Positions 44,835 to 54,304 of a stretch of 64,000 nucleotides of DNA are shown one piece after another. The first letter of the stretch is position 1. Each line of letters begins with the position of its first letter. A program made the translations under genes and the position numbers. The DNA is from Chitinophaga polysaccharea (GTDB lineage Bacteria; Bacteroidota; Bacteroidia; Chitinophagales; Chitinophagaceae), in assembly GCF_902150045.1 (NCBI RefSeq), contig NZ_CABFVU010000002.1, forward strand, positions 918,001 to 982,000, written 5' to 3'. The notes beneath the pieces were generated by a model, which saw nothing but the letters and a program-made list of their open reading frames with translations, was not told where the DNA came from and searched no databases.

Positions 44835-45329
44835 ATGAGTAAAATATTAGAAGACTGGCAACAGAAGGCCCAGGATAAGCAAAAAGCCAATAAGCAGTTC
44901 CTCGCAAAACTGCAAACCCGCCGTGGAAAAGGGGTGGAGAAGCTGTTGCCGGACCTGCATGAGGAAGCATTCAGTAAAATTGACTGCCTCGAATGCGGTA
45001 ATTGCTGCAAAACCATCAGCCCACGGTTCAAAGGCCCTGATATCAGGCGCATTTCCAAACACCTGGGGATGAAGGAAGGAGAATTTATTGATACCTACCT
45101 GAGGATTGATAAGGATGAAGACTACGTGGTGAAGTTCACGCCATGTCCGTTCCTGGGCGATGATAATTACTGCGGGATCTATGATGTACGTCCGGGTGAT
45201 TGTGCCAACTATCCTTATACAGACAGTTACGATTTCTTTAAACGCCCGAAGATCACCTACGAAAACAGTACGGTTTGCCCGGCTGTTTATTATGTGCTGG
45301 AAAAGTTAAAGGAAAAGATGGACCTGTAA
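44835..45329 (+). CDS. YkgJ family cysteine-cluster protein
   Basis: 164 residues from ATG 44835; the in-frame TTG three codons earlier overlaps the predicted -7 element. Contains the cluster CLECGNCCK near residue 56, then CPFLGDDNYCGIYDVRPGDC and a further Cys near the end (VCPAVYY), the layout of the YkgJ/CxxCxxCC family thought to bind zinc or an iron-sulfur cluster. Function unknown; cytoplasmic. Confidence 0.9.
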   Translation: MSKILEDWQQKAQDKQKANKQFLAKLQTRRGKGVEKLLPDLHEEAFSKIDCLECGNCCKTISPRFKGPDIRRISKHLGMKEGEFIDTYLRIDKDEDYVVKFTPCPFLGDDNYCGIYDVRPGDCANYPYTDSYDFFKRPKITYENSTVCPAVYYVLEKLKEKMDL

Positions 45330-45371
45330 ATACGGCAGGCGGTTAGCCTGTTAAAGACCAGCCGCCGCCAG

Positions 45372-46655
45372 CTAGGGCTTCAGATCAAGCTTACGCATTG
45401 CCGGTGAAATAACATAGGTAGTGATCACCACACCCAATGTAACACATCCTCCAAACACAACAGACGGTACCAAACCCATTGCCCTGGCCATAAAGCCGCT
45501 TTCAAAGGCGCCCAGCTCATTGGAAGACCCCACGAACATGGAGCTTACAGACGCCACCCTTCCACGCATATCATCCGGGGTTTTTAACTGCAGGATCGTT
45601 TGACGAATAATTACACTGATGCCGTCCAGCGCGCCGCTGATCAGCAAGGCAAACATCGACAGGTAAAAGCTGGTGGAAAGGCCAAAGAGGATAATGGTTA
45701 AACCAAACCCAAATACCGCCGCCAGCAGCTTGATTCCAGGTTTGTTCACCAAAGGCCGGTGCGCCAGTATGAACATGGTGATCAATGCACCTACTGCAGG
45801 CGCTGAACGCAGCAGCCCATAGCCCAGGGAGCCCACATGCAGCACGTCTGTAGCGAATGCAGGTAACATGGCCACCGCACCGCCAAACAACACGGCAAAC
45901 ATATCCAGCGCCATGGCATTCAATACTACTTTTGTTTTCCACACAAACCGCATCCCTTCGGTAAGACCGGCCACAAAGCTTTCCCCTTTGGGTTTGTAAT
46001 AAACTGGTTTGGGTTTTATTTTTAACAGACTGTATAACGGAGGCAGGAAAATAAATACCACTATCAGCATAGACCAGTGAACCCCGAACCAATGTATAAA
46101 AAGCCCGCCCAGTGCGGGGCCCAGCACACCGCCTATCTGCCAGGCAGAGCTGCTCCACGTAGAGGCGTTGGCGTAGAGCTCACGGGGTACCAGCAACGAC
46201 AGCAAGGTGAAAGTGGAAGGGCTTGTATAAGCACGCACAATACCTCCTATAAAAACCAACAGGTAGATAAGGTTAAGCACCCAGTGTTTTGAAATACCCG
46301 CCACTGCGCGGTCCCAGGTTAAAAGGAATAATCCCGAGCTGATAAACAGATAAGCAATCACACATTTGAGGAGCATGGACCGTTTCTCCCGTTTATCTAC
46401 CATATGCCCGGCAAAAGGGGCCAGTAACACGGCAGGGATTACTTCAGCCAAACCAATCAATCCCAGTGAGAATGGATCTTTGGAAATTTCATATACTTTC
46501 CATTCTATGATGGCAAATTGCATTGCCAGCGCAAATACAAGCGCAAAGCGGATTACCAGGTAATAATTGAATTCCGGAAAGCGTAGCGAAGCGTATGGGT
46601 CGTTCTTTTTCGATGCCGTAGTGTCCAACCTGATGAGTTTTTTGCGAAGGTACAA
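45372..46655 (-). CDS. MFS transporter (EntS/MFS_3-like exporter)
   Basis: About 427 residues with some 12 membrane helices. MFS signature loop FAGHMVDKREKRS after helix 2, and FVGSSNELGAFESG near the C-terminus, as in enterobactin exporter EntS-like proteins. No ATG is available near the front: TTG 46655 and TTG 46628 are candidates. The first overlaps a TTTTTGTACC sequence that looks like a -7 promoter element, so 46628 may be the better start. Substrate unknown. Confidence 0.85.
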   Translation of the reverse strand: MYLRKKLIRLDTTASKKNDPYASLRFPEFNYYLVIRFALVFALAMQFAIIEWKVYEISKDPFSLGLIGLAEVIPAVLLAPFAGHMVDKREKRSMLLKCVIAYLFISSGLFLLTWDRAVAGISKHWVLNLIYLLVFIGGIVRAYTSPSTFTLLSLLVPRELYANASTWSSSAWQIGGVLGPALGGLFIHWFGVHWSMLIVVFIFLPPLYSLLKIKPKPVYYKPKGESFVAGLTEGMRFVWKTKVVLNAMALDMFAVLFGGAVAMLPAFATDVLHVGSLGYGLLRSAPAVGALITMFILAHRPLVNKPGIKLLAAVFGFGLTIILFGLSTSFYLSMFALLISGALDGISVIIRQTILQLKTPDDMRGRVASVSSMFVGSSNELGAFESGFMARAMGLVPSVVFGGCVTLGVVITTYVISPAMRKLDLKP

Positions 46656-46769
46656 AAATCACGAAACGCGACCACGGAATATGAAACAACCCGCTTCACC
46701 GCTCACCACAATCAGTTCTTCTTTTCCGCTTTCTGGTTTATATTTATTCTGCATTAATATCGCAGTTCT

Positions 46770-47999
46770 ATGGAAATACATACCCTTATTTTCCGTGCAT
46801 TACTACCCGCACTGTTTATACAGATGGCCTGTGCCGGTAACGGTTCCAAAGATGATAGTCCTGAGCCTCCGGCGCCGGCGGCCCGGAAAGCGAAGCTACA
46901 GCTGGTAACCGACCAGTTCATATCTCCGGTGAACATGGCCGTGCCGGGGGATGGCAGCGGCAGGTTATTTTTTTGCCAGAAAGAAGGAAAAGTATGGGTT
47001 GTACAGCAAAATAAACTGCTGCCCGCACCTTTCCTGGATGTAAGCAGCGACATGATTTCTGTAAACCCCGGCTATGATGAACGCGGCCTGCTGGGAATGG
47101 CTTTTCACCCCGATTTTAAATCGAACCATAAATTTTATGTGTATTACAGCTCGCCTGCGAAAAAGGCCGGCTTTGATCACACCAGCCGCCTGGTAGAGTT
47201 CACCACCAGGACAGATAACCCCAACCTGGCTAATCCCGCATCCAAAAGGATCGTGCTGGAAGTGGACGAACCGGAATCCAACCACAATGGCGGCCAGCTG
47301 CAGTTTGGGCCCGATGGCTATTTGTATGTGGGGCTTGGCGATGGCGGCGGTGGTGGCGACAAACACGGCACTATTGGCAACGGGCAGGATCTTAATACTT
47401 TACTGGGTAAGATATTAAGAATAAATGTAAATGGAACACCCTATTCCATACCGCCTGATAATCCTTTTGTGAACAGGCCAGGTGCCCGGCCTGAAATATG
47501 GGCCTATGGCCTTCGTAACCCCTGGCGCTTTTCATTCGATAAAAGTACCAAAATGCTTTTTGCCGGGGATGTAGGACAGAATAAATATGAAGAGGTGGAT
47601 ATTATCACCAAAGGTGGCAACTATGGCTGGCGTATCCTGGAAGGGAACCACGATTATAACGTGCCGGCAGGAACCGACAGGTCGTCGCTGATTGCTCCCA
47701 TCCACGAATACGGCCACGATGTGGGGATAAGTATCACCGGGGGCTATGTATATCGCGGAACTGCCATCCCGGCATTAAAAGGGTTATATATTTTCGGCGA
47801 TTACAACGGGAAAACCTTCATGCTCATACCCAACGGGAAAAAATGGGACAGCGCTCCGCTTGAGCTCACAGGCCGTCCGGCAGACAATCTCCAGATCCTC
47901 AGCTGGGGCGAGGATGAACAGGGAGAGCTTTACATGCTTGCCAGTACTTCCGGCAGCAGCGGTTTTAAAGGAGCAGTGTACAAACTGGTAAAAGACTGA
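46770..47999 (+). CDS. PQQ-dependent sugar dehydrogenase family lipoprotein
   Basis: 409 residues. Lipobox IQMACAG (Cys21) and a Pro/Ala linker, then a six-blade beta-propeller of the glucose/sorbosone dehydrogenase family: DERGLLGMAFHPDF, HNGGQLQFGPDGYLYVGLGD, LRNPWRFSFD, GDVGQNKYEEV and GGNYGWRILEGNHDY. The His in HNGGQL and the Arg/Asn residues match the PQQ site of soluble glucose dehydrogenase. Oxidises sugars in the periplasm or at the outer membrane if PQQ is present; no PQQ synthesis genes in view. Confidence 0.9.
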   Translation: MEIHTLIFRALLPALFIQMACAGNGSKDDSPEPPAPAARKAKLQLVTDQFISPVNMAVPGDGSGRLFFCQKEGKVWVVQQNKLLPAPFLDVSSDMISVNPGYDERGLLGMAFHPDFKSNHKFYVYYSSPAKKAGFDHTSRLVEFTTRTDNPNLANPASKRIVLEVDEPESNHNGGQLQFGPDGYLYVGLGDGGGGGDKHGTIGNGQDLNTLLGKILRINVNGTPYSIPPDNPFVNRPGARPEIWAYGLRNPWRFSFDKSTKMLFAGDVGQNKYEEVDIITKGGNYGWRILEGNHDYNVPAGTDRSSLIAPIHEYGHDVGISITGGYVYRGTAIPALKGLYIFGDYNGKTFMLIPNGKKWDSAPLELTGRPADNLQILSWGEDEQGELYMLASTSGSSGFKGAVYKLVKD

Positions 48000-48181
48000 C
48001 AGGCAGCAACATTCCTGGCATTTTATTCGTTTACTATAGGCCCCTTTATGGTTTAACCGGACATGGAGCATCCCCGTGGACGTTAAACAGGTACTGCAGC
48101 GAGCCGGAAAGAGCAGCGCTTTTCAGCCACGTATCTCGCCTGGAGGCCGTTTGGCCCAAATTTTTGTTAAAAGGAAATAAA

Positions 48182-48216
48182 TTGCTCAACCGACGGGTGA
48201 TTTTATTTTATATTTG
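48182..48216 (+). promoter_or_regulatory. possible promoter of the Prc-like protease gene
   Basis: TATATTTG at 48209-48216 fits the -7 consensus well. The nearest TTG (48182-48184) is 24 bases upstream, slightly too far, so the -33 element is weak. The ATG is at 48250. No other signal in 48000-48181. Confidence 0.4.
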
Positions 48217-48249
48217 ATTTGACAACGTTTAAGTTCAATTGAGATACAT

Positions 48250-50370
48250 ATGAGACTAAAAGTGATTATACCGGTTGTGCTGCTTAGCATCTCCGCAGGC
48301 GTGTTGGCTTTTAATAAGCTCGGACATAATGACGATCCTCCTGGTCGTTATGAGGTGATCATGAACCTGGTGGGGCAGATGCTGAAAGAAGGGCATTACC
48401 AACCCAAAGCAATAGATGATAAATTCTCCACCGAAGTTTTTAATAAATACCTGCGTAGCCTGGACACGGAAAAGAGATTTTTCCTGAAAACAGATGTGGA
48501 TAAACTGATGCCGCTCTCCGTTCATATTGATGATGAACTGAAGGGTGCGCCGATCGACTGCTTCCGCAGTATCAACGCCCTGATCAAGCAAAGGGTGGCC
48601 GAAGCGGCAGCCATTTACCCGGAAATCCTCTCCAAACCTTTTGACTTTACGGTAGATGAAAAGATAACCCTGGATCCCGATAAGCTGGACTATCCCGCAG
48701 ATGAGAATGCCCGCAAGGAATCCTGGCGTAAAGTATTGAAATACCGTACACTGGAAAAACTGACGGATCTCCAGGAAATGAGGGAAAAAGATAAAGGCAA
48801 GGACAGTGTTAAAGCCAAAACCGATGTGGAACTGGAAGCAGAAGCCCGCACAAAGGTAAAACAACTGTACGACCGCTATTTTGAACGCCTGAAAAACAGG
48901 CAGAACGATAATTATCGCTTTAACCTCTACGTAAATGCGATCACCACTACCATGGATCCGCATACCGACTACTTCCCGCCGGATGAAAAACGTGCGTTTG
49001 AAGAGCAAATGGCCGGTAAATTCTTTGGTATCGGCGCCCAGCTGAAAGAAGAAGGCGACAAGATCCGCGTGGTAAGCATTGTGACCGGAAGCCCCAGCTG
49101 GAAACAGGGACAGCTGAAAGCCAACGATGTGATCCAGAAAGTGGCACAGGGAAATGCCGAACCAGTGGATATTACCGGTTACCCCGTGGAAGACGCGGTA
49201 AAACTGATCCGCGGTAAAAAGGGCACTCCTGTAAAACTGACCGTGAAAAGCGTGGATGGTACCACCAAAGATATCACCATTGTACGTGATGAAATTGTTG
49301 CCGAAGAAACATTCGCCAAATCAGCGATCATCAACGGACAGCATAAAATAGGCTATATCTATCTGCCGGAATTTTACGCCGACTTCAACGACCGTAACGG
49401 CGCCCGCAGCGCGGAAGACGTTGCCAAGGAAGTGGCTAAACTGAAAGCGGAAAATGTGGAAGGCATCATCCTTGACCTCCGCTTTAACGGTGGCGGCTCC
49501 CTCCAGGATGTAGTGCAGATGGCCGGCCTGTTCATTCCGGAAGGGCCTGTAGTACAGGTGCGCTCCCGTGGAGGCGATGCAGTAGTGCTGCGCGACCGCG
49601 ACAAGAATGTACAATATGAAGGCCCGCTGGCTATCATGGTAAACGAATACAGCGCTTCCGCCTCTGAAATCATGGCCGCCGCCATGCAGGATTATAAGCG
49701 CGCCGTGATCATTGGCAGTTCCCAAACATTTGGTAAAGGCACTGTTCAGCGCCTCTTCAACCTGGATGACTTCTACCCGGTAAAAGACGGTGGCAGCCTC
49801 GGCGCCCTGAAACTTACCCAGCAGAAGTTCTACCGTGCCAACGGTGGTTCTACCCAGCTGAAAGGTGTGGCTTCTGATATCGTATTGCCCGATCCATACT
49901 ATGAAATAGCGGAACGTAAAGACTCCGATGCCCTGGTATGGGACGAAATTCCCCGCGCAAGCTTTACAGCATGGAATAACCCGGTAAATACGGAATCGCT
50001 GAAAAAGAGCAGTGAAAAAAGAATGGCTTCCAGCCCTGCGTTCAAGTTACTCAACGAAAACCTGAACACTTTAAAGAAACTGGAAAAACAGGAAACTTAT
50101 TCGCTGAACCTGCAAACCTATAAATCAGAGCAGAAAACAAACACCGCTGCACTCAAAAAGTATGATGCAGTAAATGATAAAGTGAAAGAGCTCAATATTG
50201 TAAACATCAAATCCGATATGGAGAAATTTGGCAGCGACTCATCCAAGATTGCCAGTAACAAGAACTGGATCAAGGTCAGGACCAAAGACATCTATCTCGA
50301 CGAAGCAGTGAACGTCATGAACGACCTGATCGTTCAGTCGTTGCCTAAAATGCAGCGTAAGAACCAGTAG
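48250..50370 (+). CDS. carboxy-terminal processing protease, Prc/Tsp type (S41)
   Basis: 706 residues. Signal anchor (MRLKVIIPVVLLSISAGVLA), an N-terminal helical domain to about 240, PDZ domain (about 245-335, GKFFGIGAQL), S41 catalytic core with Ser470 (EYSASASEIM) and Lys496 (TFGKGTVQ), and a C-terminal Tsp-like domain (about 550-706). Degrades or trims periplasmic proteins from their C-termini. Its stop codon TAG shares its G with the first base of palindromic element C. Confidence 0.93.
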   Translation: MRLKVIIPVVLLSISAGVLAFNKLGHNDDPPGRYEVIMNLVGQMLKEGHYQPKAIDDKFSTEVFNKYLRSLDTEKRFFLKTDVDKLMPLSVHIDDELKGAPIDCFRSINALIKQRVAEAAAIYPEILSKPFDFTVDEKITLDPDKLDYPADENARKESWRKVLKYRTLEKLTDLQEMREKDKGKDSVKAKTDVELEAEARTKVKQLYDRYFERLKNRQNDNYRFNLYVNAITTTMDPHTDYFPPDEKRAFEEQMAGKFFGIGAQLKEEGDKIRVVSIVTGSPSWKQGQLKANDVIQKVAQGNAEPVDITGYPVEDAVKLIRGKKGTPVKLTVKSVDGTTKDITIVRDEIVAEETFAKSAIINGQHKIGYIYLPEFYADFNDRNGARSAEDVAKEVAKLKAENVEGIILDLRFNGGGSLQDVVQMAGLFIPEGPVVQVRSRGGDAVVLRDRDKNVQYEGPLAIMVNEYSASASEIMAAAMQDYKRAVIIGSSQTFGKGTVQRLFNLDDFYPVKDGGSLGALKLTQQKFYRANGGSTQLKGVASDIVLPDPYYEIAERKDSDALVWDEIPRASFTAWNNPVNTESLKKSSEKRMASSPAFKLLNENLNTLKKLEKQETYSLNLQTYKSEQKTNTAALKKYDAVNDKVKELNIVNIKSDMEKFGSDSSKIASNKNWIKVRTKDIYLDEAVNVMNDLIVQSLPKMQRKNQ

Positions 50371-50741
50371 CGGATTTTGTCTGACTCAGGATTTTGATGA
50401 TTAGGCTGATTAATTTGATTTTATTTTTATGATTTTATAAAATGTTAGGGAGATAGAAGCAGATATATAATCTGCATCTATCTCCCTAAATTATGTTGTC
50501 CTGGGACGCTCCATTATTTTAAAGAGGTTAGGGAAGATAGAAGCGGATATCCGTTTTATCTTCCCTAACCTCTTTAATAAACAAAATTTTAAAAATAAAA
50601 ATCAAACTAATCAGCCTAATCATCAAAATCCTGAGTCAGACAAAATCCGCTTATATCTCTTTATTATTTATAAAATCCCAAAAAAATAAAATCAAAATAA
50701 TCAGCGAATCATCAAAATCAGTGTTCCAAGACAAATTTCGC
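50370..50741. repeat. composite intergenic palindromic element, copy C
   Basis: Left arm 50370-50438 and right arm 50583-50650 agree almost perfectly over about 45 bases, including GACTCAGGATTTTGATGATTA. Between them are two hairpins: 50445-50489 (13-bp stem plus inner GCAGAT/ATCTGC) and 50519-50577 (21-bp perfect stem with GGGAAGATA/TATCTTCCC). A truncated left arm (TTGTCCTGGGAC) lies between the hairpins. A second, divergent right arm occupies 50680-50741. The whole 385-base spacer between two convergent S41 protease genes is this element. Confidence 0.88.
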
Positions 50742-50755
50742 ATCGCCGAAGGCGA

Positions 50756-52372
50756 TCACTCCGCTGCCCCCTTTTCTTTACTCACTACTTCAAGTGCTTT
50801 CTTCACCATAGGGTCTTCCGCATTGATGGCTTCGTAAAAACCTTCCGTTCTGTACAGCTGGCGGGCCAGCATAGCTTTGAGCCGGGTGCGTATTTCTATT
50901 TCGTCGCGGGCAGTAAGATGATCCAGGCCCGGAACGCTGTCTTTTTTAGCGTAGGCTTTGAAGTCGCCGATCAGTTCGGGTGTAGCCCGGAAGTTTTTAG
51001 TGAAATCGGCTGCATCTTTATAAGATTTAAATATCTCCCGGTGCGAGGTGTAATACTGGTAAGCAAAATTGCTGAATGTATTGCGGGTATAAATAGCGGT
51101 TAAAGTAGGTGTAAAACGGGAGGTGTCAAACGGAATAAAAATGTCCGGAGTAATACCGCCGCCGCCATAAACAGGCCGGCCTGCCGCTGTTTTATAAAGC
51201 ACGGTATCTGTTATTTTGATACTGTCTTTATTCACCATTTCTCCGTGGTGATAACGTTCAATGATATCATCGTCGTAATCATCATGTCCCTTACCGTATG
51301 GCTTCTGGATACTTCTGCCGGAAGGGATGTAGTAACGGGCTACGGTAAGACGCAGGGCTCCTCCGTTGTCGAGGTCGTATTGCTCCTGTACCAGGCCTTT
51401 ACCGAAGGTGCGGCGGCCGATAACAGTACCGCGGTCCCAGTCCTGTACAGCGCCGGCAAGGATTTCGCTGGCAGAAGCGGAGCCTTCGTCGGTAAGTACT
51501 GCCAGGGCGCCCCTTTCAAAAAGCCCCGGCCGTTTGGTTTTATAATCGGTTCGTGGAAAGTCTTTGCCCTTTGTATATACGATCAGTTTCTGGTCGTCGA
51601 TCAGTTCATCCGCGATGCGGGTGGCTGCATCCAGGTAGCCGCCGGGATTCTGCCGGAGGTCGATCACCAGTTTTTGCATGCCTTGTTTTTCCAGCTGCCG
51701 GATGGCTTTCATAAACTCATCGTAAGTGGTGGCAGAAAATTTACTGATCTTAATATAGCCTACACCCGGCGCCGCCATGTAGCTGGCGTCTATACTGTAT
51801 AAGGGAATAACGCCGCGCTTAATGGGAATGGTGATCTTTTTATCCTGTCTTAATACCAGTGTGTTTACAGTAGATCCGGCCGGGCCTCTCAGTAATTTGC
51901 GGATCTTTTCCGGTGTAATACTGTTACCGGCCACCAGGCTGTCGTTCACTTTCAGGATTTTATCGCCGGTTTGCACACCTGCTGATTCAGACGGGCCTCC
52001 GCTCAGCACACTTACTACATTCACCGTATCTGCAGTAATATTGAATTCTACCCCGATGCCCTCAAAATTTCCTTCCATATCTTCATTCACCCGCTGCAAT
52101 TCGGAAGGCGGTATATATATGGAGTGGGGATCCAGGTGGGTCAGCAATCCTTCTATGGCTTCCTGCTGTAACTCATCTGTATTCAGGGAATCTACATATT
52201 TCGCTTTGATCAGGTCCATTACTTCCTGTAATGGTCCCCTGTTGGGTTTGGTGAAAAACACGGTGGCCCCTCCGTTGTTCGATCCAGGCATTTTATGTCC
52301 GAGGAACATTCCCAGGGCTAATACAACTGCAAAGAGAAGAGGTAAAAAAACATTCAACTTCCTGTTAGACAT
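50756..52372 (-). CDS. S41 family C-terminal processing peptidase, CtpA type
   Basis: 538 residues. One N-terminal membrane anchor (residues 8-25), helical region to 95, PDZ (about 100-185, GNFEGIGVEF), S41 core with Ser300 (DEGSASASEIL) and Lys325 (RTFGKGLVQ), and a charged C-terminal extension of about 180 residues containing HDDYDDDIIERYHHG. Periplasmic processing protease of a different S41 branch from the Prc-like one it converges on. Confidence 0.93.
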   Translation of the reverse strand: MSNRKLNVFLPLLFAVVLALGMFLGHKMPGSNNGGATVFFTKPNRGPLQEVMDLIKAKYVDSLNTDELQQEAIEGLLTHLDPHSIYIPPSELQRVNEDMEGNFEGIGVEFNITADTVNVVSVLSGGPSESAGVQTGDKILKVNDSLVAGNSITPEKIRKLLRGPAGSTVNTLVLRQDKKITIPIKRGVIPLYSIDASYMAAPGVGYIKISKFSATTYDEFMKAIRQLEKQGMQKLVIDLRQNPGGYLDAATRIADELIDDQKLIVYTKGKDFPRTDYKTKRPGLFERGALAVLTDEGSASASEILAGAVQDWDRGTVIGRRTFGKGLVQEQYDLDNGGALRLTVARYYIPSGRSIQKPYGKGHDDYDDDIIERYHHGEMVNKDSIKITDTVLYKTAAGRPVYGGGGITPDIFIPFDTSRFTPTLTAIYTRNTFSNFAYQYYTSHREIFKSYKDAADFTKNFRATPELIGDFKAYAKKDSVPGLDHLTARDEIEIRTRLKAMLARQLYRTEGFYEAINAEDPMVKKALEVVSKEKGAAE

Positions 52373-52588
52373 AATCAGATTATTATCCCGCTAATTTATA
52401 TGACCAATCTTTGTTTCCATGTAGCAAAAGCACCTGGCGGAAAGCAATCTGCTGCATACATGTATCATCATCACTTAAACTTAAAGCGGTCATTTGTTTT
52501 TATGAACCCCTTTTGTTTAAATTGTGACAAAAATAGCATAAATCAGGTGCAAACTTTTAGGATTCTTAAATTTCACAAATAACCGGAT

Positions 52589-53437
52589 ATGGGTGCTGGA
52601 ATAAAGTTAGTGGCAGACAGCGGATCTACGAAGACGGAGTGGGGCGTGCTGGGCGCCACGGAACCCGTGGTGTTGAAAACGCAGGGCGTAAGCCCTTATT
52701 TTCAAACTGCGGAGCAGATAAAGGCTATCCTGGAAAAGGAACTGGTACCGCAGTTACCTGCCGGTAAATCCGTAACGGATGTATTCTTTTATGGAACGGG
52801 CTTATCTCAGCCCAAGAACCTGCAACTGGTATCGGATGCTATAAAGGCTGTTTGGCCGGATGCTGCATACGATGTGCAGCACGACCTCATGGGGGCCGCA
52901 CGTGCACTGTGCGGCACGCAGGAGGGCGTAGTGAGCATACTGGGCACCGGTTCCAATTCCTGTTATTACGATGGGAAGGAAGTGGTGAAGAATAATCCAG
53001 GTCTTGGTTTTATCCTCGGGGACGAAGGCAGCGGCGCTTACCTGGGACGAAAAGTATTACAGTATTATCTCTACCATAGTTTTGATGCCGACCTTCATGC
53101 GCGCTTCGAATATAAGTACCACACTACCAAGGATGAGATCCTGGAAAGCGTATACCGCAAGCCGTTAGCCAACCGCTACCTGGCAGGGTTTACCGAGTTC
53201 CTGTCGGAGAACCGTGAGCACTATATGATCCAGAATATCCTGGAAGACGGGCTGAACGACTTCTTCTTTAACCATATTTATAAATACAGGGAAAGCTGGA
53301 CTACTGCGCTTCATTTTACCGGCGGGGTAGCCTGGCATTTCCGCGATATTATCAGCGAATTGTGCGAGCTGTATGAACTGCCTATGGGCAAGGTATTGCG
53401 CACGCCTATGGAGGGTTTGCTGAACTATCACCGTTAA
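52589..53437 (+). CDS. BadF/BadG-type amino-sugar kinase (GlcNAc/MurNAc kinase-like)
   Basis: 282 residues of the ASKHA fold. ATP-binding DSGSTKTEWGVLG at residues 10-22, then VSILGTGSNSCYYDGK and GFILGDEGSGAYLGRK, as in BadF-type N-acetylglucosamine kinases and clostridial MurK. It would phosphorylate GlcNAc and/or MurNAc in the cytoplasm. murQ follows 19 bases later, which supports a cell-wall recycling role. Start ATG 52589 gives the conserved GIKLVADSGST beginning. Confidence 0.87.
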   Translation: MGAGIKLVADSGSTKTEWGVLGATEPVVLKTQGVSPYFQTAEQIKAILEKELVPQLPAGKSVTDVFFYGTGLSQPKNLQLVSDAIKAVWPDAAYDVQHDLMGAARALCGTQEGVVSILGTGSNSCYYDGKEVVKNNPGLGFILGDEGSGAYLGRKVLQYYLYHSFDADLHARFEYKYHTTKDEILESVYRKPLANRYLAGFTEFLSENREHYMIQNILEDGLNDFFFNHIYKYRESWTTALHFTGGVAWHFRDIISELCELYELPMGKVLRTPMEGLLNYHR

Positions 53438-53456
53438 TCATTTTCAACCTTTTAAT

Positions 53457-54275
53457 ATGTCATTTGTAAAAGTAACGGAACAGGCTTCTCATTATCGTCA
53501 TCTTGAAAAGATGAGCGTGCAGGAGCTGCTGGCCAACATGAATAAAGAAGATCAGACCGTTCCGTTAGCCGTGGAAAAAGCTATCCCGCAAATTGAGAAA
53601 CTGGTCACCGCCGTGACAGATAAAATGCTGGCAGGCGGCCGCCTGTTTTATATGGGCGCCGGTACCAGCGGCCGTTTGGGGGTAGTGGATGCTTCCGAGT
53701 GCCCGCCTACTTTTGGCGTGCCGCAGGGCCTGGTAGTAGGATTGATCGCAGGCGGCGACAGCGCTATACGGAAAGCAGTGGAGTTTGCAGAAGACAGCCG
53801 TACTCAAGGTTGGGAAGACCTGAAGGCGTATAATGTAACTGATAAGGATGTGGTAGTGGGCATCGCTGCCAGCGGCACCACTCCTTATGTAATAGGAGCG
53901 CTCAATGAATGCCGTAAACATGGCATTGTTACCGGGAGCATCAGCTGTAACCCCGATACGCCGGTATCTGCGGCAGCAGACTTCCCCGTGGAAGTGGTGG
54001 TAGGACCGGAGTTTGTAACGGGCAGCACGCGCCTTAAAAGCGGCACCGCGCAGAAGCTGGTGCTGAACATGTTGTCGACCGCCGTAATGATCCAGCTTGG
54101 AAGGGTGGAAGATAATAAAATGGTGAACATGCAGCTAAGCAACGAGAAGTTGGTGGATCGCGGCGTGAAAATGCTCATGGAACAATTGTCGCTTACCAAT
54201 TATGAACAGGCCCAGGAACTGCTGTTAAGGGCCGGCAGTGTAAAAAAGGCGGTAGACGACTTTACCGGGAAATGA
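53457..54275 (+). CDS. murQ: N-acetylmuramic acid 6-phosphate etherase
   Basis: 272 residues, a little shorter than the 300-residue norm. SIS-domain signature FYMGAGTSGRLGVVDASECPPTFGV is split here as MGAGTSGRLG (67-76) and DASECPPTFG with Glu81, the conserved catalytic-site Glu. GIAASGTTPYVIGAL and GSTRLKSGTAQK complete the sugar-phosphate site. Cleaves the lactyl ether of MurNAc-6-P to give GlcNAc-6-P. Operon with the kinase upstream indicates peptidoglycan recycling. Confidence 0.95.
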   Translation: MSFVKVTEQASHYRHLEKMSVQELLANMNKEDQTVPLAVEKAIPQIEKLVTAVTDKMLAGGRLFYMGAGTSGRLGVVDASECPPTFGVPQGLVVGLIAGGDSAIRKAVEFAEDSRTQGWEDLKAYNVTDKDVVVGIAASGTTPYVIGALNECRKHGIVTGSISCNPDTPVSAAADFPVEVVVGPEFVTGSTRLKSGTAQKLVLNMLSTAVMIQLGRVEDNKMVNMQLSNEKLVDRGVKMLMEQLSLTNYEQAQELLLRAGSVKKAVDDFTGK

Positions 54276-54304
54276 TCTGAAAATCTTTATACCCATAACC
54301 AGGT

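Noticed and set aside
45571..46158. 195-codon frame in another frame of the MFS transporter gene
   Set aside because: Same strand but out of frame with a strongly supported membrane transporter; rich in Cys and Arg with no family resemblance.
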